From NCBI GenBank assembly GCA_032027145.1, contig JAVSMP010000001.1, forward strand, positions 2,237,116 to 2,301,115: a DNA stretch of 64,000 nt. Direction: 5' to 3'. The translations under genes were made by a program, and so were the position numbers. The DNA comes from Ignavibacterium sp. GTDB lineage: Bacteria; Bacteroidota; Ignavibacteria; Ignavibacteriales; Ignavibacteriaceae. Below are positions 1 through 9,438 of the stretch, one piece after another (within the stretch, counting starts at the first letter, position 1; every line of letters begins with the position of its first letter). A model generated the notes under the pieces. That model was not told the DNA's origin and did not search any database. It saw only the letters and a list, made by a program, of their open reading frames with translations.

Positions 1-626
1 AATTCAGATAAAGCCATTGCAACTTTTTTGGCAGGTGTAATGCGATCTTCGCCATATAGTATCATTGAATGAGAAATATCTATCATCAGAACGGTTGAAG
101 TTAAGGTTTTATAATCTCTTTCTTCAACTTCAAGATCATCTTCTGTTAAACTGAATTCTTCAATACCATGATTTATTTGAGCTTTTCTTATAGAATCAGT
201 TATATCAATCTGCTCAGGCAGATCACCAAACATATATTGTCTTTTCTCAGATGTTTGTTCATCACCCTGACCGGCTAAAAAGGTTTTGTGGTTACCTGTT
301 AAATTCTTTTTTAATTTTCCAAAAATCTCTTCCAGAGATCGCTTTCTGATAGTTCTTTCTGATTTATTTGTGGGAATAAACTCTAATGTTTTATCATCTT
401 GTTTAATGAAGTTTTGATTTTTAAGATCTTCAATAAAATCAGCCATTCCATAATTATTGTCAGTTATCTGATATCTTCTGTCTATATCATTCATCCAGTT
501 AAGTGCTTCATCTACATCACCCGATGAAATAGTAAGTAATTGAAGAAAAATATTTAGAAGATTATCAAAAGTTGATTTAACTTTTTCTTTTGAAGGATCA
601 AATTTTGTAAATCTGTAGCCGAGCAT
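1..626 (-). CDS. VWA domain-containing protein (3' part missing)
   Basis: The ATG at 626-624 opens a reading frame that runs uninterrupted off the left edge, giving about 208 residues. The first 160 residues are charged and soluble-looking with no signal peptide. At residues 171-177 the sequence MIDISHS carries a DxSxS metal-ion-dependent adhesion site (D173, S175, S177), the hallmark of a von Willebrand factor A domain, and the following residues have the expected VWA helix. Cytoplasmic VWA proteins of this sort often work with an AAA (MoxR or Mg-chelatase-like) ATPase, but no partner lies inside the window. It reads in the same direction as the serine hydrolase upstream of it, after an 89-bp gap. 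The specific function is unknown. Confidence 0.8.
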   Translation of the reverse strand, partial: MLGYRFTKFDPSKEKVKSTFDNLLNIFLQLLTISSGDVDEALNWMNDIDRRYQITDNNYGMADFIEDLKNQNFIKQDDKTLEFIPTNKSERTIRKRSLEEIFGKLKKNLTGNHKTFLAGQGDEQTSEKRQYMFGDLPEQIDITDSIRKAQINHGIEEFSLTEDDLEVEERDYKTLTSTVLMIDISHSMILYGEDRITPAKKVAMALSE

Positions 627-715
627 AAGCGTACCTAATCACCTATAATCAAATAATTGAGTATTCTTAATAATTAAGTTCTAAATAACAATATTTTATA
701 AAATAGGAAAGGGAA

Positions 716-2167
716 TTATTTCTTGCTTAGTTTTTTTATCAGGTCGTTGATTCTTTTGTCGGAGTTATTTAATTGTGAGGCATTTCTGTAATATCGAAGT
801 GCCATACCTTCATTTTTGTCAATCAGATATGCATCTCCTAAGATACTCATAACTTTAAATGATTTGGGAAACAGTTTTACAAGTTCCTTAAGATAAATAA
901 TCGCATCAGATGATTTATTTAATTCTAACAAATTCTTAGAAAAAACAGTTAACCCATCTTCGTCAAAATTAAATAGTTCTTTTTGATATTTATAAATAAA
1001 AGATAGCTTTGAAATCGTTGAGTCAATCCCGCCTGTTTTATATATTTTCATTAATTCTTGTGAAATTGTTTGAGTAATTACAGGTTGAATTCCGGTTGAA
1101 TAAAAACTCAGAATATCCTTTGCCGGCTCTCCTAAATTTATATCTCTGATATTAGTTAAATATACTGCTGCAATTTTTTTACTCGGAGAAATAATCATTG
1201 AACCGCTGAATCCTGTTCCAGCACCTGCATGACCAAAATATTTCAAAGTATCATTCTCAACATCAAGAGAAAATCCAAGTCCATAGTCAATATAAGTTCC
1301 GTTTTTTAATCGTGTTCTTTTAGTCATTACCCTTAAAGTATTTTCATCAACTAATTTATTTTCGAGTAAAGCCTTTGCAAAGAGCAACAGATCTTTTGAG
1401 TTGGATAAAAATCCACCACCAGCAACCTTTATACTTAAATCAGCCAGCGGAGCATTAATAAAATTGTAATCAACATTTTTCTCATATCCCCGCGCTCTAA
1501 ACGGAATTATTTCTCGCTGTTTATCAGCTCTGGTTATTGACATTCCGGATGTTTTAAGAACTGTTTCAGTAACGTAATTATCAAACGGTTTTTTAGTTAC
1601 CTCTTCAATAATTGCAGCAAGAATATTATAGCCTAATGATGTGTATAAATATTTTGTTCCAGGTTCAAACATTAATGAGTCGTACTCAAAAACCTTTAAT
1701 GCATCTTTTGTTGTCAGATAAAGTTTTTTACTATCAAATTCACCCTCTTTATAATTTCGTATTCCGGCAGTATGATTTAATAATTGTCTGATAGTAAACT
1801 TATATTTTTTTTCAGGAAAGTAAGGAATGTATTTTCTGATATCTATATCAAGATTAAGAATACCTTTTTCCCATAGCTGCATAATAGCAATAGCGGTAAT
1901 TGGTTTTGATATCGAAGCAATCCTGAATAATGATTTATCTGATACAGCAACATTATTTTCGATGTCAGAATAACCGATGCTGTTAACCCATTTAATTTCA
2001 TTATTAACTAACAAGCCTGCTGAGATAGAAGGTACCTGTTTTGTTTTTATATAGTTTGATAAATATTCGTCTAAATATTTGTTTAACGTCTGCTGTGCAT
2101 TTGTCTGATAAGGAACAAAAACAAAAACGATAAACAAGAGAATATTTATAATTATTTTATCTTTCAT
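716..2167 (-). CDS. secreted serine hydrolase of the beta-lactamase / class C PBP family with C-terminal TPR-like tail
   Basis: 483 residues. An N-terminal signal peptide (about residues 1-25, ending QTNAQQ) sends it to the periplasm. The SxxK nucleophile motif is S85-I-S-K88. The second motif is Y175-T-S where class C enzymes usually have YxN; YST-like variants occur in LACTB-type proteins. The third motif appears as FGHAGAG (HxG). The last roughly 100 residues look like TPR helices (KSSDAIIYLKEL, GMALRYYRNASQL). Such proteins are usually peptidases or esterases rather than antibiotic-destroying enzymes. The start sits only about 16 bp past the terminator that follows clpP, so it either has its own promoter inside that hairpin region or depends on read-through. 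The substrate cannot be deduced. Confidence 0.85.
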   Translation of the reverse strand: MKDKIIINILLFIVFVFVPYQTNAQQTLNKYLDEYLSNYIKTKQVPSISAGLLVNNEIKWVNSIGYSDIENNVAVSDKSLFRIASISKPITAIAIMQLWEKGILNLDIDIRKYIPYFPEKKYKFTIRQLLNHTAGIRNYKEGEFDSKKLYLTTKDALKVFEYDSLMFEPGTKYLYTSLGYNILAAIIEEVTKKPFDNYVTETVLKTSGMSITRADKQREIIPFRARGYEKNVDYNFINAPLADLSIKVAGGGFLSNSKDLLLFAKALLENKLVDENTLRVMTKRTRLKNGTYIDYGLGFSLDVENDTLKYFGHAGAGTGFSGSMIISPSKKIAAVYLTNIRDINLGEPAKDILSFYSTGIQPVITQTISQELMKIYKTGGIDSTISKLSFIYKYQKELFNFDEDGLTVFSKNLLELNKSSDAIIYLKELVKLFPKSFKVMSILGDAYLIDKNEGMALRYYRNASQLNNSDKRINDLIKKLSKK

Positions 2168-2182
2168 TACACGGTATTCAGT

Positions 2183-2210
2183 AAAAAAAAAGCTGTCAAA
2201 GGACAGCTTT
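2183..2210 (-). terminator. Rho-independent terminator after clpP
   Basis: On the minus strand, directly after the clpP stop, a 9-bp perfect stem (2189-2197 with 2202-2210, AAAGCTGTC/GACAGCTTT) with a 4-nt loop is followed by a run of Ts. It should end the tig-clpP transcript and separates it from the serine hydrolase gene. Confidence 0.8.
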
Positions 2211-2217
2211 ATAAATC

Positions 2218-2838
2218 CTATTTAATAGTTACCCTTTTTTCAATAATGTTATCAATCAGCTTATATTGTTTTGCTTCTTCAGAAGATAAGAAATAATCTC
2301 TGTCACAGTCTTTTGTAATCTGTTCAATTGATTTTGAAGTATGCTCAGCTAATATTTTATACAAAGTATCACGGGTTTTGATCATTTCTTTTGCATGAAT
2401 TTCAACATCAGTAACCTGTCCGCCGATTCCTTGTGTCCATGGTTGATGAATCATAATTTTAGAATGTGGAAGTGAGGATCTTTTTCCGGATGCTCCTCCG
2501 GCTAAAAGTATTGCGCCCATACTCGCAGCCATTCCCACACAAATAGTTGCAACATCAGGTTTTATATATTTCATAGTATCATAAATTGCCAGTCCAGCTG
2601 AAACACTTCCGCCGGGTGAATTAATGTACATCTGAATATCTTTCTCACTGTCTTCAGCTTCAAGGAAAATTAATTGCGCAATAGTTAAACTGGCAATGTG
2701 ATCATCAATTGCTGTTCCTAAAAATACAATTCTTTCTCTGAGCAAACGCGAATAGATATCCATTCCTCGTTCACCGCGTCCGGTCTGTTCAATTACATAA
2801 GGTACTAACTGGTTAAAAATTTCAATATTATTTTTCAT
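2218..2838 (-). CDS. clpP: ATP-dependent Clp protease proteolytic subunit ClpP
   Basis: 206 residues, normal length for the family. It is the tetradecameric serine peptidase chamber that degrades proteins delivered by ClpX or ClpA-type unfoldases in the cytoplasm. The catalytic triad is visible: S106 in GMAASMG, H131 in KIMIHQP and D181 in DRDYFLS; the YINSPGGSV oxyanion-hole segment is at 71-79. The start codon lies inside the end of tig (11-bp overlap), the classic tig-clpP order, so the two are probably translationally coupled. The clpX gene that often follows is absent; a terminator and an unrelated hydrolase follow instead. Confidence 0.97.
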   Translation of the reverse strand: MKNNIEIFNQLVPYVIEQTGRGERGMDIYSRLLRERIVFLGTAIDDHIASLTIAQLIFLEAEDSEKDIQMYINSPGGSVSAGLAIYDTMKYIKPDVATICVGMAASMGAILLAGGASGKRSSLPHSKIMIHQPWTQGIGGQVTDVEIHAKEMIKTRDTLYKILAEHTSKSIEQITKDCDRDYFLSSEEAKQYKLIDNIIEKRVTIK

Positions 2839-4144
2839 CTGTTACCTCTTGTTTTGATTTGAGTTTATCAGCATCAACTTTTACAATTGTATTGTTTGAT
2901 TTAAGAAAATCAAATAATTTTTTATCCAATATACGTTCGCCTTGATTTGATGATTTATAATAGTTAATCAGCTTTTCGACAGGCAGACCAGTTTTTACTG
3001 ATTCTGACTCAGCTAAATCTTTGTAGTCCTGATCTGTTAATAATATATTCTCTGCTTTTTGAATTTCGTTTTTAACCAGATACCATTTTACTTCAGTCTC
3101 CGCTGATTTTTCTAATCTCTTTTTTGCTTCTTCTTTATTAAAAGAATATTTATTTCTTTTTGCCTGCTCTTCTTCATTTTTAACATATTCGTTAAGAATA
3201 TTATTAACAAGCGAACGAGGTGGAATAAATTCGTTGTTCTTCAGAATTTCGCTGATCAGTTTAATTCTGATCATTTCCTCTGTCTGATTATCATAATATG
3301 ATTGGATATCTTTTCTAATTTCCTCGCGTAAATCAGACTCATTAGTAACTTTATTGCGGCTCATCTTTTTTATCAGTTCTTCATCCAATTCCGGATAAAT
3401 AATTTTCTTTAATCCAAGAATCTTTACATCATAGTAATATTCTTCTTTATGCACTTCTTCAGTACCGTCATCATGTTTATGTGTGTGCTCATCTTTAAAT
3501 ACAAAGTTAAATGACTCACCAACTTTTTTATTTTTAGAGTTAACTACTATTTCTTTAGAAATGCCATCAGCAGTCAAATCTATCTGCATTTTCTCTGGTT
3601 TTGTATCCTGAATTATTTCGTCATTTTTTTTAATCAACAGAACTTCAGCATCAATTATAAATTGATTATCAGTTATTAGCTCAGCATCCTCTAACTTTTT
3701 ATTTGTCTTTAAGAAATAGTCAATTTCTTTTTGGATCTCGGAATCACTTGCAATTAATTCAGGAATCTCGAAGGATAAATTTTTATAGTCTTTAACATTT
3801 AAAATTGGAATAGTTTCAAATTTAACTTTGAATGAAAGATCTTTTTCAGGTTCAAATTTAAGATCTGTCATAGCTGGCTGACCGATTGGCTTCAATTGTT
3901 TTTCATCTGCGATTTTCCAAAAAAAAGAATTAGCAATTTTTTCAGAAGCTTCGTATTCAAAAGCATCGCCGTACATTTTCTTCAGCATAGAAAGCGGAGC
4001 TTTTCCTTTTCTGAATCCCGGAATCTGAATTTTTTTAGTCTGCTTCTTAACTTCTTCTTCGATATCTTTTTTGATTTCATCGTACTGAAGTTTTATTTCA
4101 ACTTCTTTTTCTGAAGAGTTTAAATCAACAACATTAAATTCCAT
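2828..4144 (-). CDS. tig: trigger factor, ribosome-associated chaperone
   Basis: 438 residues, normal length. The N-terminal ribosome-binding domain contains the signature [10 protein letters not shown] at about residues 41-50 (family signature GFRxGxxP). The C-terminal part (about 245-420) is the helical arm region. The middle FKBP-like domain (about 150-245) is weakly conserved and contains a histidine- and acid-rich loop ([18 protein letters not shown]), so prolyl isomerase activity is doubtful. It binds nascent chains at the ribosome exit. First gene of the tig-clpP operon; tRNA-Leu, on the same strand, lies 45 bp upstream, and the two may share a transcript. Confidence 0.95.
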   Translation of the reverse strand: MEFNVVDLNSSEKEVEIKLQYDEIKKDIEEEVKKQTKKIQIPGFRKGKAPLSMLKKMYGDAFEYEASEKIANSFFWKIADEKQLKPIGQPAMTDLKFEPEKDLSFKVKFETIPILNVKDYKNLSFEIPELIASDSEIQKEIDYFLKTNKKLEDAELITDNQFIIDAEVLLIKKNDEIIQDTKPEKMQIDLTADGISKEIVVNSKNKKVGESFNFVFKDEHTHKHDDGTEEVHKEEYYYDVKILGLKKIIYPELDEELIKKMSRNKVTNESDLREEIRKDIQSYYDNQTEEMIRIKLISEILKNNEFIPPRSLVNNILNEYVKNEEEQAKRNKYSFNKEEAKKRLEKSAETEVKWYLVKNEIQKAENILLTDQDYKDLAESESVKTGLPVEKLINYYKSSNQGERILDKKLFDFLKSNNTIVKVDADKLKSKQEVTDEK

Positions 4145-4189
4145 AATAACAATAACCTTAAAAAAATAATAAATGAATTGATAAGAAAG

Positions 4190-4272
4190 TGCGAGAACGG
4201 GGACTCGAACCCCGACACCTCTCGGTACTAGATCCTAAGTCTAGCGCGTCTGCCAAATTCCGCCATTCTCGC
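4190..4272 (-). tRNA. tRNA-Leu (anticodon UAG)
   Basis: A full class II cloverleaf reads on the minus strand. The 7-bp acceptor stem is GCGAGAA/TTCTCGC, the anticodon stem CTAGA/TCTAG closes the loop CTTAGGA (anticodon UAG, leucine), the long variable arm is typical of Leu, and the T arm is CGGGG-TTCGAGT-CCCCG. The discriminator is A; CCA is not encoded, which fits the CCA-adding enzyme at 9425-10846. Confidence 0.95.
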
Positions 4273-4508
4273 GATTTTTGATTGTGGGATAAATTTTGCA
4301 CAAACAGACCACAAATCTCAATTATCATTCGTTTTTATTGAAAAAACGCTTGCAAATATACTCTTACCAGTTTTGCCAAACAAATTGACTTAGAGTAACC
4401 TTCATTATCTCAAATCAATTTTTCTTCCCATTCAGCAGATAAGTTTATTATTTCTTATTTTTATAATCAAAATCATATTTAATTACTATCTATTTGTGAG
4501 GTATCTCA

Positions 4509-5237
4509 ATGGGGTATCGTTATGTGAAATTTACCTCTGCCGGAGCTGAAAAAAAATTTAATGAGGATTCTTTAGAAGTTATTGAGATGCAGGAAGGCTT
4601 ACTGTGTTTACTATGTGATGGTGTGGGCGGTGAATATGGTGGAGATCTTGCAGCCAGAATTGCATCAAAATCTGCGATGTATTTTTTTTCAGCAAATGAT
4701 TCCACAGATTATCTAGAGAGGATCAAATCCACAATTGAAGAGGCGAATACTTTTTTGTTTAATCATTCTCTCAAAACTGTTTCTGAAAAAAATATGGCTA
4801 CGACAATTGAGCTGATGTTCTTTACAGAAAGTTTTATTTACTGGGCTCACATTGGTGATTCCAGAATATATCATTTGAAATCCCAAAGACTGCATCTGCT
4901 GACAAAAGATCATTCGTTGGTACAAAAACTTTTGGATGAAGGATATATTTCCGGAAGTCAGGCTAAAAATCATCCTCAGCGTAATGTTATTATCAATGCA
5001 CTCGGCGAGCATCAAAATACTCAGCCCGATGTAAGTAAAATAAAAGTTAATGATTTTGAAATAAATAAATTTTTTATCTGTTCAGATGGTGTCTCCAATC
5101 TGGTTAGTAATAAGGAATTAGAAGAAATCTTGAATTACACAGATCTGGAGCAGATGAAAACCCAGATAGTTAAGTTAATTAAACAGCGCGGTGCACCGGA
5201 TGATTATTCTTTTATTATTATAGAAAAAATCAGATGA
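4509..5237 (+). CDS. PP2C-family serine/threonine protein phosphatase
   Basis: 242 residues, a stand-alone PPM/PP2C domain without membrane segment. Metal-binding and core motifs are in order: NEDS (about 18-21), CDGVGG (about 37-42), GDSRIYHL (about 118-125), TKDHSL (about 133-138) and the late CSDGVSN (about 192-198). The usual GTT is changed to ATT (MATTIELM). It should remove phosphates from Ser/Thr residues using two Mn/Mg ions. It overlaps the following kinase gene by 4 bp (ATGA), the familiar phosphatase-kinase pair, so the two almost certainly act on the same substrates. GAGG lies about 9 nt before the ATG. Confidence 0.92.
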   Translation: MGYRYVKFTSAGAEKKFNEDSLEVIEMQEGLLCLLCDGVGGEYGGDLAARIASKSAMYFFSANDSTDYLERIKSTIEEANTFLFNHSLKTVSEKNMATTIELMFFTESFIYWAHIGDSRIYHLKSQRLHLLTKDHSLVQKLLDEGYISGSQAKNHPQRNVIINALGEHQNTQPDVSKIKVNDFEINKFFICSDGVSNLVSNKELEEILNYTDLEQMKTQIVKLIKQRGAPDDYSFIIIEKIR

Positions 5238-7180
5238 TCGGCAGAAGGATACAAAATTACAAAGTTGTTTCGTTGATTGGTGCCGGTGGCATGGGATCTG
5301 TTTACAAAGTTTATGACACTTTACTTGAAAGATATGCTGCATTAAAAATTATAAACATCAATTCATTTCCTAATCATATATTTATCGAGAGATTTAAAAG
5401 AGAAGCAAGAAACCAGGCTAATCTTTCACACCCAAATATCGTTTCTGTTTATGAATTCGTACAGGAGAAAGATATCCTTGGAATTGTTATGGAATATATA
5501 CACGGTCAAACGATTGAAAATATTATCGCAAAGAGCGGGCGGTTTGATTTATATTATGCAACTGAATTATTAGAACAGATTTTAAATGGCATCGAGGCAG
5601 CTCACAATTCAGGGTTTATACACAGAGATTTAAAACCTTCCAATATCATTCTTGATCACCAAGGTAATCCGAAAATCATGGATTTTGGAATTTCAAAATC
5701 TATTGAAGATATAAAAACTGTTACACAACAAAACTCCAGACCAGGAACGCTTTTATATATGAGTCCTGAACAATTAAGCGGTAATGTCGTCACAATTAAA
5801 AGTGATATTTATGCACTTGGAATTACATATTATGAAATGTTGACCGGATATCATCCGTATCAAGTAAGTAATATTTATGAAATTATTGATGCACATGTAA
5901 ATAAAGTACCTGAAAGATTGACGAGCATTTTACCAGGGATTCCGGATTTTATTGATGAAATAATATTAAGAGCAATTGGTAAAGCAGGTGATAGTTCTTT
6001 TCACAATGCTCAGGAATTTAAGGAGGCTCTGAAGCTTGTTTCTAAAATTGATTCTTTTACTTCATCTGGATTAAATCAGTATGTACCCGAAGATGATTAC
6101 ACACCTTTGTTTAATGAAGATGAAGATAAGCCGGAGAAAACAGAATCTAAAGCATTTGGTAGGATTACAAACATTTTACTTATTCTCGTTTTTGTTGTTC
6201 TGGCAGTAATAGTATATAATGTAGTTATGAAAACAATAGATGAGTATGAAAAAGATGATATTAACTCGTTAAATTATTCCCAAGATTACACAAAAAATCC
6301 GCACTATATTTTATCAACTGATTGGATAGATGTAAAAATTAATACTGATGCCAATCTGAATGCTTTATATTTTACAAATGATTATAATGGTTTTCTTGCA
6401 GGAGATTCAGGTATTTTTCTCAAGACTGTTAATTCAGGAGTTGATTGGGAACTGATTAAAACTGCTTACAAGAACAATTTTCTTTCTCTTACACTTTCAG
6501 ATAATAAAATCTTTGTTGCCGGCTCAAATGGTTTTATAGGAATTTATAATGACAAGAATAAACAATTAAAAAAAATAAATACAGGAATATCAGAATCAAT
6601 TTTTCAGATCTCCTTCATTTCTGAGTATAATGGATTTGCAGTTGGCTCAAACGGATTGATCTTAAAAACTGAAGATGGAGGACTTACCTGGAACAGAAGG
6701 CTTAGTAATGTTTCGGAAAATCTTTTCTCAGTTGATTTTGCTGATGACCTTAACGGAACAATTGTCGGCTGGGATGGAGTTATTCTTAAAACTATAGATG
6801 GCGGAGAATCCTGGAGCAGAGTTAAATCTGAGTATAAAAGTTATTTTAAAAGTGTGGTTTTTGTAAATGAGTTTTTAGGTTTTATTGTCGGCGGAAATGG
6901 GTTGATACTGAGAACAGAAAATGGCGGTAATAGCTGGAAATCTATAAACTTAAATTCTACTTCTGGTTTGTATAAAATACTTTTTGATAATAATGATAAT
7001 GGTAACATCATAACTAACAGAGGGGAAGTTTTGCATTCAACAGATGCTGGGAAAAGCTGGAAGATGAAATCTATAGGAAAACCTGTTGTCTTAAATGATA
7101 TTAAAAAATTAAATTCCGGTAACTATATGATCGCTGGTAATAATGGAAGCTTATTTAAAAGCACTCTTCAAAAGAAATGA
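5234..7180 (+). CDS. membrane serine/threonine protein kinase with C-terminal Ycf48-like propeller
   Basis: 648 residues. Residues 9-270 form a Hanks-type kinase: glycine loop IGAGGMGSV (15-23), ATP lysine K38, helix-C glutamate near E57, catalytic HRDLKPSN (H130, D132), DFG at 150-152 and the activation-segment end GTLLYMSPEQ. One membrane helix follows at about 310-330. The outer part (about 345-648) consists of repeats with the pattern G-x-G-x-I-L-K-T-x-D-G-G-x-x-W, as in Ycf48/BNR-type beta-propellers. The propeller is presumably a periplasmic sensor; this replaces the PASTA repeats of PknB kinases. Translationally coupled to the PP2C phosphatase. The signal and targets are unknown. Confidence 0.92.
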   Translation: MIGRRIQNYKVVSLIGAGGMGSVYKVYDTLLERYAALKIININSFPNHIFIERFKREARNQANLSHPNIVSVYEFVQEKDILGIVMEYIHGQTIENIIAKSGRFDLYYATELLEQILNGIEAAHNSGFIHRDLKPSNIILDHQGNPKIMDFGISKSIEDIKTVTQQNSRPGTLLYMSPEQLSGNVVTIKSDIYALGITYYEMLTGYHPYQVSNIYEIIDAHVNKVPERLTSILPGIPDFIDEIILRAIGKAGDSSFHNAQEFKEALKLVSKIDSFTSSGLNQYVPEDDYTPLFNEDEDKPEKTESKAFGRITNILLILVFVVLAVIVYNVVMKTIDEYEKDDINSLNYSQDYTKNPHYILSTDWIDVKINTDANLNALYFTNDYNGFLAGDSGIFLKTVNSGVDWELIKTAYKNNFLSLTLSDNKIFVAGSNGFIGIYNDKNKQLKKINTGISESIFQISFISEYNGFAVGSNGLILKTEDGGLTWNRRLSNVSENLFSVDFADDLNGTIVGWDGVILKTIDGGESWSRVKSEYKSYFKSVVFVNEFLGFIVGGNGLILRTENGGNSWKSINLNSTSGLYKILFDNNDNGNIITNRGEVLHSTDAGKSWKMKSIGKPVVLNDIKKLNSGNYMIAGNNGSLFKSTLQKK

Positions 7181-7221
7181 TGTAATAATCTCGTCACCGA
7201 TTTTAATCAATTTTATTTATT

Positions 7222-9438
7222 ATGAAATTATTTTATAAACTTAAAACTAATATTTCGTTTATAATCCCAGCAATAATTCTGATACTTATAAATTATTTGT
7301 TTACAAAAGTAGCTCTCCTTAATACTTTTGGCTATGAGTTTGCAGCGGTTAATGGATTATTGTTCGTAGTAATTGCAGGATTGTTCACTTTTAACAAAAC
7401 TCAAAAAGCAGAATTTAATCTGAAAAATATTTTATATAATCTGCTTGTATTTTTTTCGCTACCCCTGATAATCACACTGATCAATTCACTTTTCACGATG
7501 TTTTGTTCATTTTGGGATGGATTACTTTTTTATCTTTTAATTGCATTGCCTTCCTTATTACTTGGATTTTCTTTAGCACTGTTAATCGGTTTTTATTTCA
7601 AAAGGTTAAAACGAACTATATTTATTTTTACATTAATATGGCTTGTACTTATTCCGGTAGTTGAAATTTACTTTTATCCCCAGATTTATTTTTACTCACC
7701 TTTGATTGGTTTCTTCCCTGGTAATATTTATGATGAAGGATTAAGTCCTGATTGGAAATTAGTCTGGCATCAATTAATAGTTTTGTTTTTCAGTATTACG
7801 ATTGTCAGGCTTATTTATAAAAAACCAAAACCGCTGTTAAACAATAGGAATAAGTTTATAAGCGGAGTAATCCTTTTATTTATTGTATTTCAGTTTCTCT
7901 CTCCATTTTTAGGTTTTTCTACTTCATTTTATAAGTTGAATAATATACTTGAAAAAAAAATTGAAACTGAAAACTTTATTCTGCATTACGATAAGCTAAC
8001 CGATGATGAAGTTGAATACATTTCTTTAAGTCAGGAATATTATTTCTTCATACTTAAAGATTATTTAAAAGTAAGTCCTTCAAAAAAAATAAATGTTTAT
8101 ATTTTTAATAACCGCGAACAGAAGAAAAATCTGTTTGGAGCTGGAAATGCCGATGTAACAAAACCTTGGCAATATACCGCTTACCTGAGTGCTGATTCAT
8201 GGGATAATACATTGAAGCATGAACTTGTTCATATTTTTTCTGCGGAGTTTGGGACAGGTATTTTTAAATTGGCTGGCGGATTTAATCCTGCACTTATTGA
8301 AGGTGTTGCAAAGGCAGTAGAAGGAATATCATATGATTATGAACTGATTGATTTTACTGCGCTGGCATACAATAATAACTATAGATTAAAAATAGTTCCA
8401 TTATTTAGCGGCTTTAATTTTTTCCGTTCAAATGCTGCATTGGGTTATACATACAGCGGAGCCTTTATTAAATACCTTATTGATAAATACGGTTTAATCA
8501 AAGTAAAAGAATTTTATTCAACAAATGATTTTGAATCAGTGTTTAATAAGAAGTTAGAGGATGAAGAGAAATTATTTGAAGAGTATTTATCAATGTTACC
8601 GGCTTTTGCTGGACAGGAAATGGCTGATTATTACTTCGGTCGTTTATCTATTATTCAAAAAATATGTCCAAGATTCATTTCTGACAGAATAACAGAAGCT
8701 TATAATTATCTTGCTGAAGGTAATTTGAGTAAAGCAGAAAAATTATTTACTGAAGTTAACTATAAAGCAATAGATTATTCAGCCTTGATAGGTCTATCAG
8801 AAACTTATCATAAAAAAAAGGAAACTTATAAGGCTATAAAACTTCTGTCAGAAGACAACCTGAAAAAATTTACCAATTCTCCTTACGAATATCTTTTGAT
8901 GTTAAGATTAGGCGACCTTAATGCTCTTAATGATATGTATCCAATTGCAGGAATAATTTATCAAAAGATTATTGAAAGCAATCCATCTTTTAATCTTGTT
9001 TCTTTATCAAAGAATCGTTTAAAACTGCTAGATAAAGATTTACTTAAAACTTATCTCGAAGGTAATGATTCACTAAAATATACGATACTGACTAGCATAA
9101 ATAAAGATAGTCTTGATTACAATCTGATTCCATCTATCTTAAATCTAAGTAATGGAATGAACATTAATTATAAGCAGATTATAAAAAATTTCAATAAGAC
9201 TTTTGTTATTGATAATTTAGAAAGCAGTTATGCAGCTTATAAGTTATCTGATTTTATGTTGGCAAATAAAGATTATGCAAATGCAAGAAAATATTCTGCA
9301 TTAGCATTAAGGTATAAAAACCAGAATCCGTTTTACTTTGCTGTAAAACAAAATTTTAACAAAACAAACTGGTTTTTTAATAATGCAGATAGTTTTATAA
9401 ATAAAAATATTACAGACACTACGAATGTTATCAATTAA
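7222..9438 (+). CDS. polytopic membrane protein with gluzincin-type HExxH metallopeptidase domain and TPR tail
   Basis: 738 residues. About six hydrophobic segments occupy residues 12-240. A soluble domain then carries H333-E-L-V-H337, the zinc-binding HExxH motif, and E360 in LIEGVAKA supplies the likely third zinc ligand with 22 residues in between, as in peptidase_MA-like gluzincins. From about 500 onward the sequence looks helical and repeat-like (SKAEKLFTEVNY, ARKYSALALRY), consistent with TPRs. It lies 41 bp after the kinase gene and overlaps the cca start by 14 bp, so all four genes probably form one transcript. Substrate unknown; I do not recognise a named gene. Confidence 0.75.
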   Translation: MKLFYKLKTNISFIIPAIILILINYLFTKVALLNTFGYEFAAVNGLLFVVIAGLFTFNKTQKAEFNLKNILYNLLVFFSLPLIITLINSLFTMFCSFWDGLLFYLLIALPSLLLGFSLALLIGFYFKRLKRTIFIFTLIWLVLIPVVEIYFYPQIYFYSPLIGFFPGNIYDEGLSPDWKLVWHQLIVLFFSITIVRLIYKKPKPLLNNRNKFISGVILLFIVFQFLSPFLGFSTSFYKLNNILEKKIETENFILHYDKLTDDEVEYISLSQEYYFFILKDYLKVSPSKKINVYIFNNREQKKNLFGAGNADVTKPWQYTAYLSADSWDNTLKHELVHIFSAEFGTGIFKLAGGFNPALIEGVAKAVEGISYDYELIDFTALAYNNNYRLKIVPLFSGFNFFRSNAALGYTYSGAFIKYLIDKYGLIKVKEFYSTNDFESVFNKKLEDEEKLFEEYLSMLPAFAGQEMADYYFGRLSIIQKICPRFISDRITEAYNYLAEGNLSKAEKLFTEVNYKAIDYSALIGLSETYHKKKETYKAIKLLSEDNLKKFTNSPYEYLLMLRLGDLNALNDMYPIAGIIYQKIIESNPSFNLVSLSKNRLKLLDKDLLKTYLEGNDSLKYTILTSINKDSLDYNLIPSILNLSNGMNINYKQIIKNFNKTFVIDNLESSYAAYKLSDFMLANKDYANARKYSALALRYKNQNPFYFAVKQNFNKTNWFFNNADSFINKNITDTTNVIN

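Noticed and set aside
3896-4114. Phe-rich reading frame opposite tig
   Set aside because: Shadow of the lysine/glutamate-rich trigger factor gene on the other strand; no ribosome site or family.
6350-7170. Tandem DNA repeat in the kinase gene
   Set aside because: The repeat exists at protein level (propeller blades) and is too diverged to be a DNA repeat array.
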